Origin: Nonomuraea muscovyensis
Lineage (GTDB): Bacteria; Actinomycetota; Actinomycetes; Streptosporangiales; Streptosporangiaceae
Length of the DNA: 64,000 bases
Assembly (NCBI RefSeq): GCF_014207745.1
Contig: NZ_JACHJB010000001.1
Location: 1,736,001 to 1,800,000 of the forward strand
Reading direction: 5' to 3'
Each line of letters begins with the position of its first letter. The stretch's first letter is position 1. A model generated the notes under the pieces. It was not told where the DNA came from and ran no database searches. It saw only the letters and a program-made list of their open reading frames with translations. Shown piece by piece: positions 1 through 7,975 of this stretch. The position numbers and the translations under genes were made by a program.

Positions 1-1237
<1,237 letters not shown>

Positions 1238-1255
1238 CTAGAGGTATCACGGTGC

Positions 1256-1693
1256 TCAGGCACTACGGGCGGTGGAACAGGCGGGGCACAGGCCCCAGTA
1301 GATGACCTCGGCCTCGTCGACGGTGAAGCCGTGGTCGTCGTCCGCGGTCAGGCAGGGCGCGTGGCCGACCGCGCAGTCGACGTCGGCGACGGCGCCGCAC
1401 GACCGGCACACGATGTGGTGGTGGTTGTCGCCGACGCGTCCCTCGAACCGGGCCGGGCTGCCGGCCGGTTCGATGCGCCGTAGGAGTCCCGCCGCCGTGA
1501 GCGCGTGGAGGGCCTCGTACACGGCTTGAAGGGAGACGTGACCCACGCGGTCGCGCACCCCGGCGGCGATCGTCTCGACGTCCAGGTGGTCACCGTCCCG
1601 GACGGTCTCGAGCAGCGCGACGCGGGCGGCCGTCACCCGCAGGCCGGCACCGCGCAGCTCCTCGGCGGCGGTCGGGGTCTGGGATGCGGTCAT
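1256..1693 (-). CDS. furA: Fur-family peroxide/iron-responsive repressor FurA
   Basis: A 145-residue metalloregulator of the Fur/PerR family. The N-terminal winged helix contains GLRVTAARVALLETV and VSLQAVYEAL. The dimerisation domain has the metal-binding run DNHHHIVCRSC and a second Cys pair, CPAC, near the C-terminus. It is the first gene of the furA-katG operon and is expected to repress that operon until oxidised. The ATG at 1693 is preferred over an in-frame TTG at 1702, because a promoter ends seven bases before the ATG and would give a leaderless message, as reported for mycobacterial furA. Confidence 0.93.
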   Translation of the reverse strand: MTASQTPTAAEELRGAGLRVTAARVALLETVRDGDHLDVETIAAGVRDRVGHVSLQAVYEALHALTAAGLLRRIEPAGSPARFEGRVGDNHHHIVCRSCGAVADVDCAVGHAPCLTADDDHGFTVDEAEVIYWGLCPACSTARSA

Positions 1694-1700
1694 GGAGCCC

Positions 1701-1730
1701 AACCTAGCTCCATAAACATGAACAGTTCAA
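1701..1730 (-). promoter_or_regulatory. furA promoter, probably leaderless, with AT-rich operator
   Basis: Reading the minus strand, TTGAAC (1725-1730) and TAGGTT (1701-1706) are 18 bp apart. Seven bases separate the -10 from the furA ATG, so transcription should begin at the start codon. The stretch is AT-rich compared with its surroundings, as expected for a Fur-type operator. Confidence 0.55.
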
Positions 1731-1809
1731 GAGAACGAATCGTACAAGTTGCACGCGCCTACGGAGGCACCGGCCGCGCCTCACTCATGCCCGCGGCTCG
1801 GATACCCGG

Positions 1810-1838
1810 TTGGCAGCGACCGACGGTGTGGCGATACT
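1810..1838 (+). promoter_or_regulatory. promoter of the methyltransferase gene, leaderless
   Basis: TTGGCA (1810-1815) and GATACT (1833-1838) are separated by 17 bp. The ATG at 1845 follows the -10 by six bases and there is no Shine-Dalgarno sequence, so the message is predicted to be leaderless. This decides the start codon. Confidence 0.6.
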
Positions 1839-1844
1839 GCGGGG

Positions 1845-2576
1845 ATGTTCACCGATGCCGATGCTGCCGCCCTGTATGACCTGCTCAACCCGTGGGACGG
1901 GGCCCGCCACCCCGGCGACGCGTTCTACGACGGCCTGGTGATGACCGCGCATGCCGTGCTGGACGTGGGTTGCGGTACCGGCAGCATGTTGCGCCAAGCT
2001 CGTGAGCGTGGCCATCGTGGGAGGCTCGTCGGGCTGGACCCGGACCCGGCCGCGCTCGATCGGGCCCGGCGACGCACGGACATCGAGTGGGTCGCCGGTG
2101 TTGCGGCAGACGCGTCCTGGGACCGCGAGTTCGACCTGGCGACCATGGCCGGCAACGCCTTCCAGTACTTCGTGGGCGACGAGGAGTTGTCCACGTCGCT
2201 GGTCGCGATCCGGAGGGCGCTACGTGACGGCGGCCGGTTCGCGTTCGACACGCGCAACTTCCAGGTACGTGCATGGGAGGAGTGGAAGCCGTCGAACGCC
2301 AGCGAGGTGGTGGATGGAAACGGTCGTACGCTTCGCGTGTCACACCACGTCGAGTCGGTGGTCGACGATGTGGTGACGTTCGCCGAAACGACCAGCGCTC
2401 ATGATGGCACCGTCCTGCGCATCGATCGGACGAGTCTGCGATTCCTGGAGGTGTCGAAGCTTGGCGCGTTCCTGAGCGAGGCGGGCTTCGAGATCGAGGC
2501 GCAGTACGGCGGCTGGCAGCATGAGCCTGTCTCCGATGCCAGCCGATCGATCGTCACGATCGCGCGCCGAACCTAG
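1845..2576 (+). CDS. class I SAM-dependent methyltransferase
   Basis: 243 residues. Motif I, VLDVGCGTGSML, at about residues 36-47 and the acidic strand end GLDPDPAALDRAR show a Rossmann-fold methyltransferase of the Methyltransf_25/11 type. The motif IV region reads FDLATMAGNAFQYF. The substrate cannot be read from the sequence. An open frame continues upstream to 1749, but the promoter placed six bases before 1845 favours this start. The gene stands alone between furA and an unrelated hypothetical gene. Confidence 0.88.
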   Translation: MFTDADAAALYDLLNPWDGARHPGDAFYDGLVMTAHAVLDVGCGTGSMLRQARERGHRGRLVGLDPDPAALDRARRRTDIEWVAGVAADASWDREFDLATMAGNAFQYFVGDEELSTSLVAIRRALRDGGRFAFDTRNFQVRAWEEWKPSNASEVVDGNGRTLRVSHHVESVVDDVVTFAETTSAHDGTVLRIDRTSLRFLEVSKLGAFLSEAGFEIEAQYGGWQHEPVSDASRSIVTIARRT

Positions 2577-2676
2577 CGCCGACCGGGTGCGGATGCCGGC
2601 GGCGAGCCCACCGAGCGCCATGTCCTGAGAAGGGTTGGGCGTGGGAGAGAGCCTCCGCGCTCAGGGGGTCGCCAGT

Positions 2677-2698
2677 GATCGTTCCCCGAGAAACGATC
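2677..2698. repeat. inverted repeat upstream of the hypothetical gene at 2718
   Basis: GATCGTT and AACGATC form 7-bp arms around an 8-bp centre, 20 bp before the next start codon. It could be an operator or a small hairpin. One arm with its flank resembles half of the 77-bp element of the accessory region, but the rest of that element is missing. Confidence 0.4.
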
Positions 2699-2717
2699 TG
2701 ATGACAAGATCGTCGGG

Positions 2718-3728
2718 ATGTCGGACACTGGCCGGATGGATGACGCAGCGGGTGAGATGTCAGACCCCGAGGACCTTGCCCTGTGGGCGCTGCACTGCTA
2801 CTGCCCGGATGCGAAGCGAACCCCCCATCAGGTGGTGGCCGACGGCGACAACGGACGGGTCCTGTACGCGGCACGTCATGGTGCCCCAAGGGACCGTTTG
2901 GACGTCTCCGACGCGCAACTCGCGCAGCTGTTGGAGTTCCGGCTCCTGGAACGCGACGGTGACAGGCTTCGGACCGCCTTCCCGGTACTGGGTGTACGCG
3001 AGATGGCTCCCCTGCGGGCGGCTCTACGGCGGCTGGCGACTCCTTTGGTGGACGCCGTCGAGAAGCCGACGCAAGCCATCGCCGCCGAACTGCAGCGCCG
3101 CGGGATCGGTCACAGCTTGTACGCCATGGTGTTCGGCTACGCGCTGGACCTGCTGTTGTGGCAACAGTTGCGCGCCGAGGACGCTGTGCCCGACACGGCG
3201 CTGACTGCCGAGCGTCCATGGTGGAACGGGGCGTTCTGGGCCATCCACCCACCACGCGCCGGCAGTTCCGGCACGAACTTCTACCGCTTGGGCGAAGATC
3301 TCACCCTGGTGGCCGTCTGGTCGAACGCCACCCTGCGCCGCCTGCACGACTTTGCGACCACGCCTCGGATCGCGGAGTCGCTGCGAGATCGCCACGTGAC
3401 CGCGGTCACCGACTCGGAAGGCCATCGCCTGCGTGTGCGGCTCGACGACGGCCGCTCTGCGATCCCGCTCGTCGGGGTGGGCGACGTCCTCGACGAGCTC
3501 GCCTTCGCGGTCGCCGCTCCCGTCTCCGCCTTCCTGCTGAGCCGCGCCTGCCAGGAGGCGCACAGGTACGTCTCCACCGATGATCGGACCGTGGCCACCG
3601 TGATCATCTCCCATGAGCTGATCTGGGAGATCACCGAACAGCTCATCGCACGCGGAACCTGCACTCGTGCGCCCCAAGGCGAGGATCTGACCGGTCTGCT
3701 GTTCCTCCTGGCGGACCGGAGCTCCTGA
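2718..3728 (+). CDS. conserved hypothetical protein, unknown function
   Basis: 336 residues, soluble, with no signal peptide or membrane segment that I can see. The N-terminal third (DPEDLALWALHCYCPD ... LDVSDAQLAQLLEFRLLERDGDRLRTAFPVLG) reads like a winged-helix or ligand-sensing fold. The C-terminal half is mixed alpha/beta with several Trp and Phe residues. I do not recognise the family. Codon use is typical of the region and third positions are GC-rich, which supports real coding. Internal methionines at residues 7 and 14 are possible alternative starts. It is monocistronic. Confidence 0.7.
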   Translation: MSDTGRMDDAAGEMSDPEDLALWALHCYCPDAKRTPHQVVADGDNGRVLYAARHGAPRDRLDVSDAQLAQLLEFRLLERDGDRLRTAFPVLGVREMAPLRAALRRLATPLVDAVEKPTQAIAAELQRRGIGHSLYAMVFGYALDLLLWQQLRAEDAVPDTALTAERPWWNGAFWAIHPPRAGSSGTNFYRLGEDLTLVAVWSNATLRRLHDFATTPRIAESLRDRHVTAVTDSEGHRLRVRLDDGRSAIPLVGVGDVLDELAFAVAAPVSAFLLSRACQEAHRYVSTDDRTVATVIISHELIWEITEQLIARGTCTRAPQGEDLTGLLFLLADRSS

Positions 3729-3767
3729 TCGAGCGGCACGGCGAGATCGGGAGGTCATGCACCGGGA

Positions 3768-4304
3768 TCAGGGCCCGTCGGTCCAGATGTACCAAGGGCC
3801 CTTGAAGTGTTCATACACGCCGTCCAACGGGTCCGGTGCCCGATCCGGGATGTAGGCGAAGCCGTAGCTCTTCCAGTCCATCGTGAGCGAGGTGACCATG
3901 AACCTCGCTCCCCCGGAGATCTTCTCCACCTCGTCCACCCAATACAGCCCCCACCACCGACCGCTGCCATGGTCGTCGCGCACCGACCGGGCGTGGCGCT
4001 CCAGGCTCGGCTCCGACAGGGCGAAGCGCGCGTGAAGGGGCGCGTCGAGTTCGACCAGCAGCACGGTGCCCAGCACCAGCGCGACCGGGACGAACATCCA
4101 GGGCCTCCACGGCCACCGGCGCTCACCAGGGCCCGGCACCCGCAGGAACCAGGCCATGGCGATGACGAGCACCAGCCAGTACAGCCCCAGTGCCAACGCC
4201 CAGTAGGACAGGCCCGGAGTGCTCACCTCGATGAGCGTCAGAACCGAGGCGAGCCCCATGGCCCCGGTGAAGAGCAGGGCGAGGGGGTCACGAGTCAGGC
4301 GCAT
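3768..4304 (-). CDS. small integral membrane protein, unknown function
   Basis: 178 residues. Three hydrophobic segments fill the N-terminal half (about 8-27, 32-52 and 68-86), with WRPW at the membrane face of the third. They are followed by a soluble tail of about 90 residues containing YWVDEVEKISGGARFMVTSLTMDWKSYGFAYIP. The family is not recognised. It ends 40 bp from the convergent gene at 2718-3728 and lies just downstream of a small ORF and a TetR gene on the same strand. Confidence 0.65.
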   Translation of the reverse strand: MRLTRDPLALLFTGAMGLASVLTLIEVSTPGLSYWALALGLYWLVLVIAMAWFLRVPGPGERRWPWRPWMFVPVALVLGTVLLVELDAPLHARFALSEPSLERHARSVRDDHGSGRWWGLYWVDEVEKISGGARFMVTSLTMDWKSYGFAYIPDRAPDPLDGVYEHFKGPWYIWTDGP

Positions 4305-4320
4305 GAGATGATCTTGCCCG

Positions 4321-4572
4321 TCACCTGACCACCCGTCTCGTCATCTTCCGGCCGTCCAGCGGTACGGCCAGGCAGTACACGGTCCTGTAACGGGGCCAGT
4401 CGTCCGGTGCCGGCGCGAGGCCCCACAGGCCGATCACATCCCGTTTCGACTCCTTGATGCGCATTCTGGGAAAGCACCCGTTCTCCATGAGCCGCGTCAT
4501 GTCCGTTCCCGGATACGGCCCCTCCGACGTCGCGAACCGGCGGGGTGTCCGGTGGCCTTGCACGTCAGGCAT
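4321..4572 (-). CDS. small hypothetical protein
   Basis: 83 codons, or 59 if translation begins at the internal ATG at 4500. The frame overlaps the stop of the TetR gene by 8 bp, and the product is rich in Arg, Pro and Trp. No family is recognised. It may be a short translationally coupled gene or a chance frame between its neighbours. Confidence 0.3.
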   Translation of the reverse strand: MPDVQGHRTPRRFATSEGPYPGTDMTRLMENGCFPRMRIKESKRDVIGLWGLAPAPDDWPRYRTVYCLAVPLDGRKMTRRVVR

Positions 4573-5137
4573 TCAGCGACCTTCGCACGGCGGCGTCCAC
4601 CAGTTCGTGGATCTCCTGCTCGGTGAAGATGTCGGGCAGTGTCAGCCGCTCCACGATGAGCCAGTTCAGAGCGAGGTAGAGGAGCACCACCGAGGTCGAG
4701 TCGCCGGGCAGACCCGAGGCGGCGTGGTGGCCGATGTTGGCGTCGATGTCCTCGCGGATGCGCTTGGTCAGCACGGCGCGCAGCTCGGGGCGCCGAGTGG
4801 ACTCCAGCCGGAGCTCGAGCAGGGCGAGGTAGCCGGAGTTGAAGGCGGAGACCCGATCCACCAGCTCGTGCATGAGCTCGGCATAGCGGGTCTGGTCCTG
4901 CACGCCCTCCCGGCTGCGGGCCATCGTGTCCTCGTCGGGCAGCAACCGCTCGTAGATGCGCCCGCCGACCTGGGTGAACAGGTCGTCGCGGTTGGCGAAG
5001 TAGTTGGAGGCCGTGCCCGGGGGCACAGCCGCCTCCGCATCGACGGCCCGGAAGGTCAGCCCCCGCGCTCCTTCCCTGGCCAGCACCTCGATGGCCGCGT
5101 CGATCAGCGTCTGCCGCCGCTCGGGATTTCTCCGCAC
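4565..5137 (-). CDS. TetR/AcrR-family transcriptional regulator
   Basis: 190 residues. The helix-turn-helix occupies about residues 9-55: LIDAAIEVLAREGARGLTFRAV, then PPGTASNYFANRDDLFTQV. The C-terminal ligand-binding domain is alpha-helical and ends in AAVRRSLNA. It is transcribed divergently from the dihydrofolate-reductase-like gene at 5210 across a 72-bp gap holding two copies of a GTACTAC motif, so it probably controls both genes. Its ligand is unknown. Confidence 0.9.
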   Translation of the reverse strand: MRRNPERRQTLIDAAIEVLAREGARGLTFRAVDAEAAVPPGTASNYFANRDDLFTQVGGRIYERLLPDEDTMARSREGVQDQTRYAELMHELVDRVSAFNSGYLALLELRLESTRRPELRAVLTKRIREDIDANIGHHAASGLPGDSTSVVLLYLALNWLIVERLTLPDIFTEQEIHELVDAAVRRSLNA

Positions 5138-5195
5138 TTGACACCACTCCGTCTGTAGTACTACGTTTTGACCACTCCAAGCAGAGTACTACATC
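5138..5195 (+). promoter_or_regulatory. divergent TetR operator and promoter
   Basis: TTGACA (5138-5143) and TACGTT (5162-5167) form a plus-strand promoter with an 18-bp spacer. Its -10 overlaps the perfect palindrome GTAGTACTAC (5155-5164). A second half, GAGTACTAC, lies at 5184-5192, 29 bp further on. The pair is a plausible TetR operator covering both divergent start regions. Confidence 0.55.
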
Positions 5196-5209
5196 GGGAG
5201 TTGATCGCT

Positions 5210-5782
5210 ATGCGAAAGCTTGTCTACTACATCGCCGTCTCGCTCGACGGCTACATCGCGGGCCCCAACGCCGAGTTCGACTTCTACCCCGTGTCGGACC
5301 AGATGGCCGCCTGGATCAACGCCCGCTACCCCGAGACGCTCCCCACCCACGTCCGCAAGCTCGTCGGCCTGGAGGGCGTGCCCAACAAGGTCTTCGACAC
5401 GCTGGTGATGGGCCGCGGCACCTACGAGCCGGCCCTGGACGTCCCCACCACCAGCCCGTACTCCCACCTGCGCCAGTACGTCGTCTCCAGCACGCTGACG
5501 ATCGACGACCCCACGGTGCGGGTGGAGGCCGGCGACCCGGTCGAGCTCGTCCGGCGGCTGAAGGCCGAGGACACCGGCATGGACATCTACCTCTGCGGCG
5601 GCGGCAGGCTCGCCGCCTCCCTGCTCCCGGAGATCGACGAGATCATCCTCAAGAGCTACCCCGTCGTGGCGGGCGCGGGCATCCCCATGTTCTCCGGACA
5701 GTTCAGCCCCACCCTGTTCACCCCCACCCGGCGCGAGTCCTTCGACAACGGCACCCAGGTCACCTGGCTCACCAGGGCCTAG
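5210..5782 (+). CDS. dihydrofolate reductase / RibD C-terminal family protein
   Basis: 190 residues. The RibD-C fold begins MRKLVYYIAVSLDGYIAGPN and includes the nucleotide-binding stretch DIYLCGGGRLAASLL at about 125-139. It contains TLVMGRGTYEP, typical of actinomycete dihydrofolate-reductase-like proteins that are often TetR targets. The ATG at 5210 has GGGAG nine bases upstream, so the in-frame codons back to 5168 are not used. The true substrate is unknown. A decayed relative lies at about 27.2-27.5 kb. Confidence 0.88.
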   Translation: MRKLVYYIAVSLDGYIAGPNAEFDFYPVSDQMAAWINARYPETLPTHVRKLVGLEGVPNKVFDTLVMGRGTYEPALDVPTTSPYSHLRQYVVSSTLTIDDPTVRVEAGDPVELVRRLKAEDTGMDIYLCGGGRLAASLLPEIDEIILKSYPVVAGAGIPMFSGQFSPTLFTPTRRESFDNGTQVTWLTRA

Positions 5783-5811
5783 CACCACGCCTAGCACCAC
5801 AAGGAGAAAGC

Positions 5812-5970
5812 ATGCATATCAAACTCCCCGCCACGATCACCCAGGCCAAGACCGAGCACCAGGCCCGATCGCCGCACCGGCACGACCAGCCGGCGCGCGA
5901 CCTCAAGCCCATGGGCCGGACCAATCTCTCCCGCCGCCCGACCGCCGCCCCTCGCCGCGGAGGGTACTGA
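5812..5970 (+). CDS. small basic peptide gene
   Basis: 52 codons beginning MHIKLPATITQAK and ending PRRGGY, preceded by a strong AAGGAG five bases upstream. It follows the reductase-like gene by 29 bp, a gap that contains a direct repeat of CTAGCACCAC. The product is rich in Arg, Pro and His, with no Cys and no membrane segment. I do not recognise it. The good ribosome site and its place in the TetR-controlled transcript argue that it is translated; function unknown. Confidence 0.45.
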   Translation: MHIKLPATITQAKTEHQARSPHRHDQPARDLKPMGRTNLSRRPTAAPRRGGY

Positions 5971-6014
5971 GCGAACCGCCACGTATGTCACCGAGATCTC
6001 GGCCACGTACATCC

Positions 6015-6977
6015 TCAGAGGAGCCCGGCTGCGGCCAGGTGCTTGCCGACGCTGCCGATCTCGTCGTCGGTCAACGGAATCTGGGGCGGGGCCGTGACCG
6101 GGTGGGCGATGACGCCGCGCAGGTACAACGCCGCCTTGAAGGCTCCGAGCCCCGACGAGCTGCCGCCCATCCGCGCGCCTCCCACCCGGACGATCTCGAA
6201 GAGCCGTACCAGGCGTTCCTGTTCCTGGCGGGCCGCCTCCCACTCGCCGCGGCCCGCGCAGGCGGCCAGCCGGACGTAGCCGTGGGGGTCGACGTTTCCG
6301 AGGCCCGGCACCACGCCGTCGGCGCCCATCCACAGGGCCGAGTCGACCGTCACCTCCGAGCCCGTCAGCACGCTGAAGCCCGGCGTGCGGCCCAGGATGA
6401 CCTCCCGGAGGCCGCCGTCGTCGCCGCTGGAGTCCTTGACCCCGGCCAGCACCCCCTCGGCGGCCAGGTCCAGCAGCAGGCCGGCCGGGAGCTTGGTGTG
6501 GACCGACACCGGCAGGTCGTAGGCGTACAGCGGCAGCCCGGTCCGGGCCGCGATGAGCCGGAAGTGGGTGCGGATCTCCTCCGGGTGCGTACGCGTGTAG
6601 AAGGGCGCGGTGGCGACCAGGCCGGACACGCCCGCCTCGACGGCGGACCGGGCGTGGTCGAGGACGCGGGGCGTCGTCATGTCGATCACCCCGGCGAGCA
6701 CGGGGACCTGCCCGGCCACGTGGCCCACGACGGTGTCCAGCACCACGCGACGGTGGGCGTCCGGGAGGTAGGCCACCTCGGAGGACGAGCCGAGCACGAA
6801 CAGCGCGTCGACGCCGCCCGCAAGCAGGTGGTCGACGAGCCGGGTGAGCGACCCGGCGTCCACCTCGTGGTCGGGGGTCATCGGGGTGCACACCGGGGGG
6901 ATCACCCCCCTCAGGGCCCTCGGCGCGCCGGCTTCGGGGGTCGACGGCGCGGATCCGGCGGGGTCTGGCATCGTCAC
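6015..6977 (-). CDS. DapA/NanA-family aldolase, probable sialic-acid lyase-like enzyme
   Basis: About 320 residues of the class I aldolase (dihydrodipicolinate synthase / N-acetylneuraminate lyase) barrel. The Schiff-base Lys is in VLAGVKDSSGDDGG and the proton-relay Tyr in LPLYAYDLPV. The substrate-carboxylate loop, normally GSTGE or GTTGE, reads GSSSE here. The GTG at 6977 overlaps the stop of the preceding ATPase gene (GTGA) and has AGGAG five bases upstream, so it is preferred over the ATG at 6971. It is the last gene of the five-gene transporter operon beside a sialidase, so N-acetylneuraminate or a related keto acid is the likely substrate; this is inferred from context. Confidence 0.8.
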   Translation of the reverse strand: MTMPDPAGSAPSTPEAGAPRALRGVIPPVCTPMTPDHEVDAGSLTRLVDHLLAGGVDALFVLGSSSEVAYLPDAHRRVVLDTVVGHVAGQVPVLAGVIDMTTPRVLDHARSAVEAGVSGLVATAPFYTRTHPEEIRTHFRLIAARTGLPLYAYDLPVSVHTKLPAGLLLDLAAEGVLAGVKDSSGDDGGLREVILGRTPGFSVLTGSEVTVDSALWMGADGVVPGLGNVDPHGYVRLAACAGRGEWEAARQEQERLVRLFEIVRVGGARMGGSSSGLGAFKAALYLRGVIAHPVTAPPQIPLTDDEIGSVGKHLAAAGLL

Positions 6978-7975
6978 GAGCGCTCCTGGATCAGGTCGAG
7001 GTCGGTCGCTCCCGCCGCCACCGGGTGGTGGCAGTGGAAGAGGTGGTCGTCGCCGTCGGCAGTCGCGGCGGGCCAGGCCGCCGCGCACGCGTCGTCGGCG
7101 CGCCAGCAGCGGGTGCGGAACGGGCAGCCGCTGGGCGGCCGGGTGGCCGAGGGCACGGCGCCGGTGAGCGGGATCGGGGTGATCGGCGAGATCAGGCCGG
7201 GCGTCGCCGAGAACAGGGCCCGGGTGTACGGGTGCCGGGCTCGCAGGGGCACGACCCGGGCCGGCGCCTGCTCCACGATCCGCCCCAGGTACATGCTGAC
7301 CACCCGGTCGCTCATCCGCCTGACCGTCTGGATGTCGTGGGAGACGAACACCATGGCCAGGCCGAGCCGTTCCTTGAGGCCGAGCAGGAGGTTGAGGATC
7401 TGCGCGCGCACCGATACGTCGAGAGCGCTGGTCGGCTCGTCGGCGACGAGCAGGGCGGGCTCCAGCGCGAGAGCGCGGGCGACGGCGACGCGCTGGCGCT
7501 GGCCTCCGGACAGTTGGCCGGGCAGCGCGTCGGCGACGGAGGCGGGCAGCCCGACGAGGCCGAGCAGCTCGCGGACGCGGGCGTCGCGCTCGGCGGGCGT
7601 GCCGCGCCGGTGCACGTCGAGGGGGTCGCGCAGGACCTGCCGGACGGGCAGCCGGCGGTTGAGCGCCGTGGACGGGTCCTGGAACACCATGCCGACGCCG
7701 GCGCCGACGAGGTCTCGGCGTTCGGCGTCCTTCATGGCCCACAGGTCGCGGCCGTGCAGGCTCACGCTGCCCGACGTGGGCCGTTGCAGCCCGACGAGGA
7801 CCCGGGCCAGGGTGGACTTGCCGCAGCCGGACTCCCCCACGACGCCGACGGTCTCGCCGGGGGCGACGGTCAGGTCCGCGCCGGTCAGGGCGTGGACGCG
7901 GTCGCGGGAGAACAGCCCGCCCGTGCGCGCCCTGTGGACGACGTGGGCGTCCTTGAGCTCAAGCACGATGTTCAC
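6974..7975 (-). CDS. oligopeptide/sialic-acid-type ABC transporter ATPase (DppF-like)
   Basis: 333 residues. Walker A is GESGCGKST (about 50-58), followed by VFQDPSTALNRR, the signature LSGGQRQRVAVARAL, Walker B LLVADEPTSALD and the switch VSHD. The C-terminal oligopeptide extension contains the Cys-rich CPFRTRC. It partners the ATPase half of the fused protein upstream, and the two genes overlap by 4 bp. It powers import of the ligand held by the lipoprotein encoded at 10902-12509. Confidence 0.93.
   Translation of the reverse strand: MNIVLELKDAHVVHRARTGGLFSRDRVHALTGADLTVAPGETVGVVGESGCGKSTLARVLVGLQRPTSGSVSLHGRDLWAMKDAERRDLVGAGVGMVFQDPSTALNRRLPVRQVLRDPLDVHRRGTPAERDARVRELLGLVGLPASVADALPGQLSGGQRQRVAVARALALEPALLVADEPTSALDVSVRAQILNLLLGLKERLGLAMVFVSHDIQTVRRMSDRVVSMYLGRIVEQAPARVVPLRARHPYTRALFSATPGLISPITPIPLTGAVPSATRPPSGCPFRTRCWRADDACAAAWPAATADGDDHLFHCHHPVAAGATDLDLIQERS

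Noticed and set aside
1749..1844. Longer methyltransferase start at 1749
   Set aside because: A good promoter with 17-bp spacing ends six bases before the ATG at 1845, and the extra N-terminus has no family features.
2677..2687. GATCGTTCCCC as a copy of the 77-bp element outside the accessory region
   Set aside because: No TGTTC lies 44 or 66 bp before it and no second repeat 22 bp away; it is better explained as one arm of a local inverted repeat.
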